A DNA stretch of 64,000 nucleotides from Holacanthus passer (Eukaryota > Chordata > Actinopteri > Pomacanthidae): positions 4,650,001-4,714,000 of the forward strand of contig JAFREQ010000039.1 of assembly GCA_025331565.1 (NCBI GenBank), written 5' to 3'. Numbering within the stretch: position 1 is the first letter of the stretch; each line of letters starts with the position of its first letter. The notes below the pieces were generated by a model. It was not told the origin of the DNA. It saw only the letters and a program-made list of their open reading frames with translations, and searched no databases. Positions 23,648-36,440 of this stretch are shown here, piece by piece. Made by a program: the position numbers and the translations under genes.

Positions 23648-26600
23648 ATGGCCATGACGGGAGGGACTGCAGCTGCCCTTCCCATGAGCAACCACACCCG
23701 AGAGAGGGTGACTGTGGCCAAGCTGACACTAGAAAACTTCTACAGCACGTTGCTCACCCAGCACGAGGAGCGCGAGATGAGGCAAGACTGCCCGATTGGT
23801 TTTATAACCCACAGTACCTGTTGATATGTGACCACCAGCCTTTTCCCTACACAAATGTATTAAAGCACACCCATCCAATTGCATCTGTTTCTCTTTATCA
23901 GTAATATTCCAGGCCATGTTGTATGTGTCTATTCAACAAAGCTATAATAAACAAATTGTTATATTTACCTTCTACTTCCTGGACTTTGTACTTGTAACAG
24001 TTACCTCATGCAGTACAAGTCGTTCAGCACCTTCACCACAGAGCTGCCAGTTACCTCATTTACCCTCCGCATGTAAAGGAAACAGTGCATGGGTGTGTCA
24101 TCTCAGGTGTGAGCACAACAAAGGGCATCTCAAAATCTACCTCTTGTGTTCTCACATTACCACATTGGAGCTGATCTCTAGTCCAGTTAACACAGTTTGG
24201 TGTCCCTTGTAAAAAAAAAAAACTAAACAAACATACAACTGACTCACTGTTTACACTGCTGCATAAAGTGAAAGAAGAATTATTTTACAATGTTTCTCAC
24301 TTGTACAGTAAGTAACAACTTTTTTGCTATATTTTTGCCCTCATTCATTTGTATGTCTTTTCCAAGCACTATTTTCATTGTATGTTGTCTTTAATTCGCA
24401 GGCAGAAGAAGCTGGAGAAGGCCATGGACGAAGAGGGTTTGCCAGATGAGGAGGTGCAGCATGCTTTTTCTTTTCCTTTAAAGGCCTCAACATATTGCAG
24501 AAAAAAGGTTTTGTTTTCTTTGTAATTTCTCTCTTGGACTTCTTCAGATGACCTACTGTTCTGTTTTGCAGAAAGTAATGCGCCGCTCACAGCATGCCCG
24601 TAAGGAGACTGAATTTTTGCGACTGAAGAGGACACGACTTGGCTTGGATGACTTTGAGTCTCTTAAAGTTATTGGACGAGGTGCTTTTGGAGAGGTACAT
24701 TAAAAGAAAAGAGTGAAAAGCTGAAGCCCTTGTAAAAGTTTAATAGAACATCTTTATTGCTCAAAGTATTGCTTTTGCTGTTTATTCAGATTACGTATAA
24801 ATCTGACTATGATGTTGCCTCCTTCAGGTCCGTTTGGTGCAGAAAAAAGACACAGGGCATATTTACGCCATGAAGATTTTGCGAAAAGCTGACATGCTGG
24901 AGAAAGAACAGGTAAAGTATTTGTCAGAACCACAGTTCTCAAGGCATACTGTTAAAGCTTCTGCTGCTGCTGGATTCATGCTCTTGTATTGTAAGCGTCT
25001 ACTGTCTCCCTGCAGGTTGCTCATATCCGAGCAGAGAGGGACATTCTGGTGGAGGCGGACGGCGCCTGGGTGGTCAAGATGTTCTACAGCTTCCAGGACA
25101 AGAGGAACCTCTACCTCATCATGGAGTTCCTGCCTGGAGGTTTGCACTGATCACATAGATTGATTAGTTTGACCCTAGCATTTGAGGTCATCTGTTGTTA
25201 GTATGTTCAGTCTTCCATGTGGATTGGTCTTCAAAACGTCCACTGTGTCGTTGGCAGATATTGGATGTTTAAATCAGATTTTCTGATCTGGATACTGGAT
25301 GAATTGCTACTCTGTGAAATAAATCAGTACAAAATATTATTATTGTTGTGTATTATCGTTATAAAAGTTCTGACCTTTGACCTTGTCACCAGGCGACATG
25401 ATGACCCTGCTGATGAAGAAGGACACTCTGTCTGAAGAGGCCACCCAGTTCTACATCGCAGAGACGGTTCTGGCCATCGACTCCATCCACCAGCTGGGAT
25501 TTATCCACAGAGACATCAAACCAGACAACCTGCTGCTGGACTCCAGGGTGAGACTCACAACAAGGCACCCAGAAATATCCTGACTGTCTAAAGCAGGCAG
25601 CGTGGCAGTTTCCTGCAGATGACTTATCAAATGTTTATGTGCTAACAGGGACATGTGAAACTGTCAGATTTTGGCCTCTGCACGGGACTGAAGAAGGCTC
25701 ATCGCACAGAATTTTATAGGAACCTGACGCACAACCCGCCAAGTGATTTCTGTGAGTTGAAAATCACAAACCAAAACACATTTACAGACAGACATTGTTT
25801 TGGTCTTTTGCAACAACATATACTGTAACTATTCAACATACCTTGTGAATTTCCCCACTGTGGGACGAATAAAGGTTTATCTTATGTTATTCAAGTAATC
25901 ACACACTTTTCTCTGCCTTTAATCTCCTGCGTTTTACAGCCTTTCAAAATATGAACTCCAAGAGGAAAGCAGAAACCTGGAAGAAGAACCGGAGGCAGCT
26001 GGTAAGGCTTTGGCATTTTACTGAATGTGCATAAGAAGCTCAAGAGTAAGAAGGAAAGAATGGTGCACATACTGGCTGCAACATGCAGAAGAAGAAAAGA
26101 AAAGGTAGCTTCAAAGTAGCTTCCTAGTTTTGGTACAAAATGACATGACAGCAGCCTCTAAATCCAGGTTATTGTAACTTCATATCAATTATTTACTGGA
26201 GTGGAGCATGTTTGACTAGTTAGTGTTATTGCTTGAATTTAGTTTAAAGTACTCCTACCTGTAGCCCTCACCGTCTATCTTTCTGTGTGACTCTCAGGCT
26301 TATTCGACCGTGGGAACGCCAGACTACATTGCTCCTGAAGTCTTCATGCAGACGGGATACAACAAGCTGTGTGACTGGTGGTCTCTGGGTGTCATCATGT
26401 ATGAAATGCTCATCGGTAAGACAGACACAGAGAGGTTAATGAAATTAGTTTTGAAAATGAAAATCACAGATATTTGGCATAATTCTTTAAATGCACAATA
26501 CATTAACAAATATTCAGAACGTTGTAGAAGCCTTTGTCTTCATCAAATTACTTTTACACGTTACATTGCAGATTGACACATGAATAAACCCACTGCTATC

Positions 26601-28171
26601 TGAAGTCAGTGGGGTTCTGCAGCCAGTATTGCAACACCACCATTGTTTTTTTAAATGCTTGTCGGCTGTGTTCAGGTTACCCACCCTTTTGCTCTGAGAC
26701 GCCGCAGGAGACATACAGGAAGGTGATGAACTGGAAGGAAACCCTCGTCTTCCCACCTGAAGTACCCATCTCAGAGAGGGCCAAAGACTTGATATTAAGG
26801 TATGTAGAGATTTTTATTTGGTGTGTACAGTGAATAATTGTCCAAATAATGTCTGTGTAAAGGTTTATTGGACAGTTTTGTTATCATTCTGCTGTTTGTG
26901 CATTTCAGATATTGCACTGATGCGGAGAACAGGATTGGAGCTGTGAGTGTGGAGGAGATCAAGAGTCATCAGTTTTTTGAGTCAGTGGATTGGGAACATA
27001 TCAGGTACATGAAGCCTGAAGTCCTTGTCATACATAGGCCACGTTACATAAATGTGGTTGCAATTTAACTTGTTAGTCTCATATCAGAATGAGTCACTTT
27101 TACGCAAATGCCAAGATTACAGTCTAAATAGGTCAGAACTATAACATTATAACACTTCAACCTGACTTAAGTGGTGTCAGAGTAATGTCAAGGCTACAGC
27201 AGCACAAGGTAAATCGGGCATAGAGAATCATTGTAATACATTTCTGAAGTATCATCGCCTATTCTCAGAGAATATAAAATCACTTTATTAAACAATGAAA
27301 CACTTTGAACTTTAAGTTTCATGTTTCAACTATGTCTAAACGTGGATGAATATGTTCATGTCTTACACCAGGTTCCAAATTTTGTGCAAGCACATGGCTT
27401 TCTGTAAACATCTTATCCTGTCTGAATAAAGCCATAAGGAACAAGATGTGTCTGAATGACAAAAAGAATCTACGTTAACACATAGATGAAGCTAGAATAA
27501 TTACATATTTCATGCATTGAAAGGTAACTCTGCTTATGCTTGTAGCAGTTTCACAAAAATGCTATGTGGTAACATCAATGGAAAAGTTCCCATGTCGATT
27601 TACTACTTGTAATTTCTCTCTTCCTTTCTTCTCAACCCCCCATGATCCTCTCTGTCTTGTCCCCACAGGGAGCGGCCAGCAGCCATCTCCATTGAAATCA
27701 AGAGCATAGACGACACCTCAAACTTTGACGACTTCCCTGAATCAGACATCCTTCAGCCAGGTTCGACTATTTTATTTCACTCGTCGCACTGCAGGAAAAT
27801 CCCTCATTAGGAACATTAGCTTTGGGTTAGATTCAGACAAAGTGTCATCGTGTAGAGTCATGAACAGTAAATGTATTTACTGATTAAAATAGATTCTCAA
27901 CAAAAGTGAACTTATTGACAAGGTCCTTGCTGATTACTCTCTTTATATTATGATGGCTTTAAAGGTACTTCTCGTTGACATAGTATGATCAGTAGCACCC
28001 CCATGTGGCAATTAATATAACACCTTCTTTTTGTGTTTATTAACAGCCAGCGCAACGGAGCCAGACTTCAAATCGAAGGACTGGGTGTTCCTCAACTACA
28101 CATACAAACGCTTTGAGGGTCTGACTCAGCGAGGCACCATCCCCACATACATGAAGGCAGGGAAGGCCTGA
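23648..28171 (+). CDS. stk38l: Serine/threonine-protein kinase 38-like (NDR2)
   Basis: Thirteen coding exons: 23648-23781, 24402-24453, 24572-24694, 24828-24911, 25016-25139, 25393-25547, 25649-25751, 25940-26001, 26298-26415, 26676-26799, 26909-27004, 27669-27760, 28047-28171. Phases close, giving 463 aa (human 464). The N-terminal SMA/MOB-binding region is followed by an AGC kinase domain: glycine loop GRGAFGEV (97-104), Lys119, catalytic HRDIKPDN (Asp213), DFG (231-233), the basic auto-inhibitory insert (KRKAETWKKNRR), activation-segment Ser282 (AYSTVGTPDYIAPE) and hydrophobic-motif Thr441 (NYTYKRFEG). NDR2 is activated by MST kinases and MOB1 and acts in Hippo signalling, ciliogenesis and neurite growth. 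VEADGAWVVK, NLTHNPPSDF and the MKAGK tail mark STK38L rather than STK38. The first coding intron starts with GC instead of GT. All catalytic residues are present, so the kinase should be active. Confidence 0.97.
25841..25893 (+). repeat. LINE-type 3' tail fossil in an stk38l intron
   Basis: 'aatttccccactgtgggacg', then 'aataaaggtttatcttatgt', is the typical 3' end of a widespread fish non-LTR retroelement (tails of the type 'aataaaggattatcttatc'). Only the tail is present, consistent with 5' truncation. Family is not assigned. Confidence 0.5.
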
Positions 28172-28720
28172 CACGGCGCCACGGGGAGACGGTGTCGTGG
28201 AGAGAAAACAGACGTTTACGGACACAGGGTCGGGCCGTGTAGCCCCGCTGGTGCTGAAGGCTGCGCTGTCAGCCTCTCAGTATAAATTTAACCCTCATCA
28301 CAAGTTATTTAGGTCTGCTCAGCCGCCGCAAGAACCGCCAAGAGCTCGGAAATTAAGGAGCGTTACCGCATTACCTCGGTTGTTTATATCGTATACACGT
28401 GCCGTCTTTAGCCATAGCTCTCAGGCCAGCTCACTAACTAGGACACTAAATCAGCATATCTGCATGATCAGCGGCATATTGCTTCTGGAGAGGATTTTTT
28501 TTTACTGCCAAAAGGCGACAGTTTGGAATGAGGATGGAATACAAATCACTGCTTCGACATCTTCACAGCGATAATTTCTACGCTGGTGGTTAAATTAGCT
28601 CTGATGCAAACAAAATTTCTAATACTGAAGGCAAGCTCTGCATACTGTAGTCAAACTCTGAAAGATTAGTGAGTAAGAACAGGCACCCCTCACTTGTTCT
28701 CACCCATACTGTTAAACTCT
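28172..28720 (+). other. stk38l 3' UTR (start)
   Basis: Sequence straight after the stk38l stop. The first 200 nt are GC-richer than what follows. A 125-aa open frame (28197-28574) is judged to be a chance frame in the UTR. The end of the transcript is unknown; no convincing poly(A) signal stood out close to the stop. Confidence 0.45.
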
Positions 28721-28731
28721 GTTCATGGATT

Positions 28732-29438
28732 TTAAAGGAAAGCTCCAGCATGGTTTCCAGGGTTTTTGCTCTCAGAGAAAAATGGCAATTAAAAACTTAA
28801 AGTAAAATCTTTAATTTGAATTCCTTTTTATCAGGCAGAAGCATTTTTTGCTTGACTGGGTTGTGTCTGACAGGAAGCGGAGCCTGGTGCCACCATAGCT
28901 TCGGCTATTCTTTATGTCAGAAGAGGCAACTACTGGAGATTGCGGTGCTGCAAGTTCTTGGTAGCAGAATTCTCTAGTAAAAACCCTCAGCTCAATCAGC
29001 ATCAAAATTATCTGAGGCAATAGAAGGAATGTTTATTTGACCGCGTTGTAGTCCCATGCCTTAGGTTCAAAGACTAGGCTTGTCAACACATTTTAGCCAT
29101 GCTAGCAGCATAGCTCTAGGGATGGCAATGTCAGTCCAGTATGAAATAACTCAACAAATACAACTGGATGGATTGTCATTAAATTTGGTACACACATTCA
29201 TGCCCCTGTCAGGGTGAACTTTAATAACTTTGGTTGTCATTTACTTTTTAATCTAGCAAAATTACAGTGTGTGTATAACAAAGCAAGGGAAATTCTTTCA
29301 AATGTTTTTATGATAATAGAATTATTTTTCACAGTGATGGAGATTGTCTAGTTCTTGTCATTAACAATTAGCATTCGAGAGATAGGACATATAAAACAAA
29401 TGAGCAAAAATTCAAATCATGCTGGAGTCCTCCTTGAA
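28732..29438. mobile_element. Non-autonomous DNA element with inverted ends, about 700 bp
   Basis: Left end TTAAAGGAAAGCTCCAGCAT; the right end reverse-complements to TTCAAGGAGGACTCCAGCAT, with 17 of 21 positions matching over the terminal block. The inside carries 'gatggcaatgtcagtccagt', 'ggatggattgtcattaaatt' and 'ggtacacacattcatg', phrases of a very common teleost repeat. The ends match those of the element at 31029-31398. No transposase frame is present. Confidence 0.6.
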
Positions 29439-31028
29439 CACACACAGTGCGACTTTGTGCCAGCTCTGTGGGGCAGCGCTTCCTGTGGCATCGCCTCAGC
29501 ACTGTTGCTTTTCTCACAGAGGAACAACTAGTTGCCAGGAAACATCTGAATGCAGTTTACCCTGTGCTTGACATCTGTTACTGTGGCGTGTTGCCCATTC
29601 ACTTATGCCAAACAAAGTGCCGAGTGTGTCACTTCCCTTTAGAGCCGGTTCTTTTGTTCAGGTCAGTGCTACAGTAATTGATATTTCCCCTGATTTTAAT
29701 TCTAATGAGTCCGAGGGCCAATCACTTCATCATTAGATGGACAAAACATGCAAAGTGCCTTTAAATAGCTGAAAAAATATTAACCAGATATTTTAGTGAT
29801 GTTATTAGAGATTAATCAGAAGGTATTAATTAATTTTAGAAATAATGATAAAGCTGTTTGTAGGAGAAAACAAGCAACAGAGAAAGCTAAAAGGGAAAAC
29901 GTATAAGCTTTATAAATCAGCTCAACAATTGAAAGCTCAGATGTGTCACATTTAGTATGTCTTCAGGGTCATAAAATGTAAAGTGGTAATGGTGATAAAA
30001 CAGTGGTGAAACAAAGGCAGCATAGAAAATGGTTAGATGATAACATGGGGCTCGTAAACACAATGTCAAGGCAAACACAATGAACAGTGTCTTTGTTGAC
30101 AAGTAAAGATTAAAATAGGAGAAACTAAATAAGAGTAGATTAACATGGTGGATATCTGAGACACATGTATGGTTTTTGTCTGAGAGGTTCTTAAATGTCA
30201 TTGTTAATTCTGAGTTAAGTATCCATTGGATGTATTTAATGTTATTTTTTTTGTCTCCAAAAAACCCTCACCATAAAAAGCTAATGGCAGGCCTGTCTTT
30301 CTCAACAAAACAACCCATTTAAACCATCACGTCTGCTCAGAGTTGTGACTAGACACAGTGCTAAAAGTAGTTACCAAAGAACTCTGATCATCTCATGTCG
30401 TGATCTGAACAACATATTCAGATGTAGCTGTCGCTTACTGCACTTAACTCAAAACTACCTTGACAAAAAAAAAAAACACCTTTCCAAGAGAGCTAAACTT
30501 GGTTATGGAATCATTTGCCATTTCTATTTCTACACTTGTCCGAAGATGAATGTGCAGAGATCCAAGTTTCTCAGTTAGCACATCTGTTAAGTGTCAAAAT
30601 GCAAGAGAAGCTATAAATGTACATACAGGGACAGGAAATATACTGATGACTTTACCATACTGGACGAAGTTCAGCTGTAGCCATCACAGGAATCCCATAT
30701 CAAACTGTTCGTGGTGCTATTTCTAAAGAATTGCTAGAGAAAGCGGTCTTGCAGGTTGATATATTAGAGCTGTGTGTTATCATACATTTAACTGTAATTC
30801 ATCCAGGTAGTCCTGTTCAAATTGGCCAAGAACGCACCATATAGACTGACATAAAAGGTTGTGTGCAAACAAGGTAAGCAATGTACAAATTAGGGTCTTG
30901 ACTGATGTGTATATTTCTGCGTTATTTATTATTTTTCATGTCTTGAAGTTGTTGAAAAATGGCATTTTGTGCTGATATTCGGTGTATTTAAATTGATGAT
31001 TTTCACGTCAGTTAGTTTTTCCTAAAAT

Positions 31029-31398
31029 TTAAAGGAGCACTCCAGCAATATTGCACTTCCATAAAGCTTGTGGACTCACGAGAGACAAATAAGAAAAGAA
31101 ATTGATGCAGCAGAAGCTGAGATATCTTGACTTTTAGTCCCCAGTGTAGCCAAAGGTCCAAAACCAGTGAATCCAACATAATGGAACTTGATTTCATTCA
31201 ACCCTCCCTGTCTAGTAAACCTTTAACTGTTGAACTCTCTCCATGTTTGTAATGCATGCTTTCTGTTAGAAACCTGTTGTCAGCAAACGCAAGCTGAAAT
31301 AACCCTTATGACATCATCAAGGTAATGCATAATGAATAGTTTTGCCCGTGATGAGTCAACTGATCTTGATGTGAAAAATCAGTGGAGTGCTCCTTTAA
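31029..31398. mobile_element. MITE with TTAA-flanked inverted repeats, 370 bp
   Basis: It starts TTAAAGGAGCACTCCA and ends with the exact reverse complement (16 of 16 identical). TTAA at both ends would fit a TTAA target-site duplication, as in piggyBac-like elements, though these ends lack the usual CCC start. There is no coding capacity; the 61-aa minus frame inside is not gene-like. The ends resemble those of the element at 28732-29438. Confidence 0.7.
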
Positions 31399-31399
31399 T

Positions 31400-34300
31400 G
31401 ACAAAAGAAACAAATAGTCAAACAATCTGCATCACATCAGATAGACATCCCTGATTGGCCAGTATTTGCCCACATAATAAAAATCCAAGTGTATGATTCT
31501 AATCCATATACAAATGTCATCAAAGCTAAGACCAGGCTGTAGGACTGCTACTGGAGGACAGTGGCAGGACAGATGCATGATGGGGGATTTTGTTGATGGC
31601 TACAGATCGCTGCAGATTGCCAGTTGTGTCCAATCACTGGAACGCACCGACACAACCTGGAAAAAGCCAAACTGCTGTAATCAGAGCGTCCTGTTTCACA
31701 GCCAAACCGTTAAGATTGTTCAAACTAGTGTGCGAGCGAGAGCGTGACTGTGTGAGTGCAACTGTTTCACAAAGTAGATACTCAGTGCTTTTTGTTGTGA
31801 GGTGATGTGCGACCTTGTTCAATGTCAAACTCATGTTCTGTGTTGTAATCGAGAAATTATCACATTTTTTGTTTTCTAGAGTAGATGCACAGGCGATGAA
31901 AAAGGAGGGTAAATACTGTATTTGGGATCCATACAATTCTATATATGTACAAGATGACTTGAAATCCATGACTGTGCCACTTTATCTAAAGGGAGCTAAA
32001 TTATTTTGACGTCATCAAGACTTCAGGAATTGTTTCACTTTTATCATGAGTTCAGCTCGACAATTCATTTCTGATGGACCAAACCAGCTTATTGACTCAA
32101 CCTAGTTTGATCAGTGTCACATAATATTTCATGACTGATGTTTAGAGAGGTTAGGGAAAAGGTGTGTTTCTTCTTTTAAAAAGGCAATTGACAGAATCCT
32201 AAAACATTAAATGAGGTCAAAGGTCCTTTCACATCTAGAATCTAGTTTTAGATGTAAATGGTCTGTTTCTCTCAGAAACCTCAAAGCCCCATGATTTAGC
32301 TAATAGTATGTAATTTCCCCCCTTGTTAAGGCAAGAATTCACTTGTAAAAGGTTTAAAAAAAAAACCCTCCACAGGCCAAGACTATGTTGTGAGGTATTT
32401 CTGTGTGATGCTGTGTACATATTGTTGTAGACACTTGAAGGAAACTGTCTGTGGAGCGAAGGAGGAAAATGCTCATTAATATATTCATTCACGTTGATGA
32501 GTTTTTATGTTGATAAAATGCTTAAAATAATAAAATTAAACACAACAGTTCTTAAGGTTTCTCTTTTTTTGTCGGGGGAGTGTGGAGGCCTAAAGCTCTC
32601 AAGTCTTAAAGGGAATTCAGTAATCTTGCACAGCATTAGAAATGGTTGTTAGCATAATCCATCCAGTTCCAAACTGACTATAGTTAGTAATGTAATTTGC
32701 GCTGCTCAATTATTAAAGAATGAGACCATGTCTAAAGTTTGACATTTAAAAGCAATTTCAATGTGAAACGTTGAGCTGAATGAGAATCTTTGTCTTGATC
32801 ATATTTCTTGATGAAATCATGCTATTGGAGCGAATACATTTTGTGAGTTCAGTGTTTTTTGTGATGGTTTAGTTGACCACACATTATAAAATAGCAATAC
32901 AGTTATTTCTTATCCAACTCATGCTTTTGACTATATGTTAACATCATTACACAAGTGAGGCATACTGAAACATAATAACTAATGACATTAGAATAAAAGG
33001 AAAATGAAATGTGAGTGCTATTACAGTAGCATGGTGGTGTGGTTTGATTAGATATTTCTAGGATGACTGTAGCTCATTGCATTTTCAAATGAAACTTAGA
33101 TACAATAGAACAGAAAATAGTTACTGTTTGACAGCATTATTGATTTTATTTTAAAATACAGCAGTGGTTCAGTGACAAACATGTATAATGGTGTGATCTC
33201 ATAAACTTGGTGTGATGTATTACCTAATTTGACAGATACCTTTATTTCTACTCTGTTTCCTGTCCATCTCCACACTGCTGATCATCAAATAAAATACATA
33301 TATATATATGAATACAAAAATGACTAATTGAGCTTAAAACTGACAGTGTCAGTGAAAACCATAATCAATGATGGGTCATACAGTTAATTTCACACAGGCA
33401 GAAGCATCCCCCCCCCCCTTTTTTTCAAAGTGGCGCAGTTTGCTGTTGTGATTCACTGTGGCCACTAGAGGGAGCTCTCGACACACAACTGCATTTTCAG
33501 CTGATCTAGGATTTCATTAATGGGCACTTTGGCTTATAACTATAGTTGTTGAATGACAACCTTTTCTCTCCTTTAAGGCTGGTTGATAACTCATAATAAA
33601 GGATTAAATGCAGGACAGAGACAGTGCTGTCTGATTAACAGTCACACCACCTTTAAAGCTTTAAGAAGTTTGGAGCTGGAGTGAAAACATTGCTGCTTCT
33701 TATCTTCATTGATAAAACTGAACCCAAGCTTTTAACAGCAATAACAATAAATAACTTAATAGTTTTCACTCGAATGGTCATTTAATACCTATATGAATAG
33801 AAATGTCAAACTATGGTAAATTTTTAAAAAGTTCTATTTCTAGATGTTTTGTCACTAATTCTAATGAATAAGGTAAAAGAAACTAGGTGCTAAAGGTTAA
33901 GATGCTTTCAGAGGCATCACGGTGAAGGAAGAATAATAAATGTGTGTTGGAGACAGATGGTTTGCACACTTTAATAACCTGCAATGAAAACCCGCTTTAC
34001 ACAAAGTTGCTCGTTAATCAAATTTCCCCTTATAATATTTTTAACCAACCCATATATTGAGGCTAATAACATATGAATGATATGAGGCTACAGCTTGAAG
34101 CTATTTTTCCCCCATAAATTTTTCCTACACGTGAACTTCCAGCACATGATATAATGACGCATTTAGGGTACTTAAAATGTCGTCTGAATATTCGTCTGAT
34201 CTTCGGCTGTGGAGAATAATTTATGTCTGTTCATTCCACTTTTCTCCCCACTTTGTTTTCCTGTATTCCAGACACAAGCGGGCACCTCCACGTGAAGCTG

Positions 34301-35690
34301 TTTCCTGTCTGAAGTCCTGCACATCCTCACGTTGAGTCTGTCACCGTTACAAACACGGTTACGTCCACGAATGACCAAGAAATCGAGTTTTTTCCCCCTT
34401 CCTCCAGCGAAATTCTACTTGTGTTAACCGGGTTTCTTTTAATCCCTTACCCCGATTAGGGAAACCGGGTTTCTGGTTTCCATTAAGAAATCAGGTTACT
34501 GCAGAAAGCCGACAACAACCAGGTTACTTAAACGCATCTAATGCACAGGTGACAGCACCATGTCGTGACCCCATTATCAACAAAAACTTACTTTATTTAT
34601 CCGGAAGTATTCAGTCATTAGAGTTTTTTTTAATTGTTTGTACGTTATGCAAATACAAATTATTACAATTTGATTATTTGATTACTGATTATTCTAGACC
34701 TTAATGCACCATCTGACTTCCTGTATTAACCTGAGGTTGAATCAACCCATGCTGTTTTCACCTGAAGTTGAAATGCACTTTAAGCTCTTCTGTATTGTAT
34801 TAGACATTATTTTTTATACTTTATTGAAGTGAAAGAGAAGATCAACTCATTTTACACACTTTAATGTACAGCATACTGTAAGCAGATGAATAGAGTCAGC
34901 ACACAGTTTCCAGGACACTTCAAAATGACCTGAAAAGAGATTCATAAGGATGACACACTCATTTTTTTTGGGCTTATATAAAGTTGTTTTCCCCCGGTTA
35001 ATAGTTGACCCATGTTTTTAATTTTACTGCCACATCCGTGATGAACTGAGGCCGTTTAAAATATTTGCTGGCACTGTGACTGCAGGCCAAGCCCCAACCA
35101 GGAACGCAGTGTCCTCGAGAGAAAGAGTGGCATTCCCCTATCATGAGAAAAAACAGTGTTCCCCCTCAGGAGAGCTGAGGCGGAGCTCACTGATCCACAG
35201 AGGTCACAAACAGGACGACCCCAACCCACAACTCACTCCTACCTGGACCTGTATTCTAAATTCAGTGCCCCCTTTAACTAAAGACCTGTAGGCCCACCAC
35301 CTGTTGTTTTTATGGTATTGTTTTTCACATGAAAAATGTTGTCGGCCTAAAAAACAAGAAAGAACAGATGATGCACTATATTCGCTTAAAATTGGTTTAT
35401 CACCCACAGACGTTAATACATGTCAAGTGATATATAAGTATATTTTAATCTAAAATAATTAAAGTAATAATTAAAAAAACAATCTCTTAGTTGTGTATAG
35501 GAAATTCAAGAGAAGCTTGCAAAAGAACTGACTTTATTTCTGATGTTAATATTATGAGACATCCCCAATAAAAATCTCATGAATTGGTAGTTTGAAGTCT
35601 CAATATTCATTGAAATGTCTATAATATTCCCCTGAAAGTTTAACACAATGTAACTGTGGGAGTTTTCCGTGTTTCCTGCCCACTGACACT
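31400..35690. other. Intergenic region stk38l-bmal2
   Basis: AT-rich, with no exon-like frame I can support. The open frame 31634-31969 (minus, 111 aa) and others here have no recognisable family. It contains a poly(C)/poly(T) run (33409-33425), an (AT)n run near 33297-33308 and a CTCF-like site (33462-33475). Confidence 0.55.
33462..33475 (+). promoter_or_regulatory. CTCF-like site
   Basis: CCACTAGAGGGAGC matches 13 of 14 positions of the vertebrate CTCF core CCASYAGRKGGCRS; the one mismatch is A for C near the 3' side. It sits between stk38l and bmal2, where an insulator would make sense. Sequence match only. Confidence 0.35.
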
Positions 35691-35760
35691 GTTTCCGGGT
35701 TGGACACTGGACTTTCTCTCCGCAGACGGACTTTAAATGGGTTAACGAGCCAACCGTCGC

Positions 35761-35836
35761 CACGTGACCGTCCGGTTATATAATATATAGGTCAACACGT
35801 TTCTGGCTGGCACGTGCAGCCTTCCTTCTTACGTAA
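35761..35836 (+). promoter_or_regulatory. Cluster of circadian cis-elements (E-box, RORE, E'-box, E-box, D-box)
   Basis: Within 76 bp: CACGTG at 35761-35766; RORE TATATAGGTCA at 35784-35794, a perfect fit to WAWNTRGGTCA; CACGTT (E'-box) at 35796-35801; CACGTG at 35811-35816; and TTACGTAA (D-box, fits TTAYGTAA) at 35829-35836. A TATA-like stretch (ttatataatatata) covers 35776-35789. These are the binding sites of CLOCK:BMAL, ROR/REV-ERB and PAR-bZIP/NFIL3. The cluster is about 1.8 kb upstream of the bmal2 start codon, and bmal genes are classic RORE targets. A splice-donor-like AG|GTGAGG follows at 35871/35872, so this could be an alternative promoter with a short first exon. Functional use is inferred. 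Confidence 0.55.
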
Positions 35837-36440
35837 AGTCTCGTGCAAAGGTCTCAAATTACACTATGTAGGTGAGGGCTGAAGATCGTCAGTGTACTAG
35901 GTGATGTATCACTCTAAGCTTGTTTTTTTAAAACTAGGGTCAACGAGGCTACCATGAGAATTACATTGAGTATTTTTTTTGTTTCATCGTTTTTCACACA
36001 GATTGATGTTGTGTTTGAGAAATGAATGTCGGAAAGTCGAAAACTTAATTGCTTAAAATTTTTCAAGTAGTCTATTCTTACAGAATCTGGGGAATATGTA
36101 AAACAGTTTTACATTTTTGTACTTTCATTTTCCAATATTGTAGTTATCATATATATCATATATATGTATATAGTGTCACTTTGTTTCATATATACTTATG
36201 TAAAACACAGTAATATTTCCTCACTTCTTGGCCACCTGTGATGCCCCCTTATCAGAGCTGAATATAGTATTGTAGATAACCCTGTTGCACAAAGAGACAA
36301 AAACAATGCTGCATGTTTGAATAACTACAAAATATGAATATATGTATATAAACTATGTAAAGCTAACATGATGATTTTGGGTGAACACACTGAAACTTTT
36401 CCCCTTCAGCAGATGAATGAAAACAGCCCCCTCCTGTCAC

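Noticed and set aside
27125..27135. Perfect RORE (TAAATAGGTCA) in an stk38l intron
   Set aside because: Isolated; about one such match is expected by chance in a window of this size and base composition.
28197..28574. 125-aa plus-strand open frame after stk38l
   Set aside because: It starts 26 nt past the stk38l stop within the 3' UTR, shows no recognisable domain and has no splice or promoter context.
31634..31969. 111-aa minus-strand open frame between stk38l and bmal2
   Set aside because: No recognisable protein family, low-complexity codon pattern and no exon borders.
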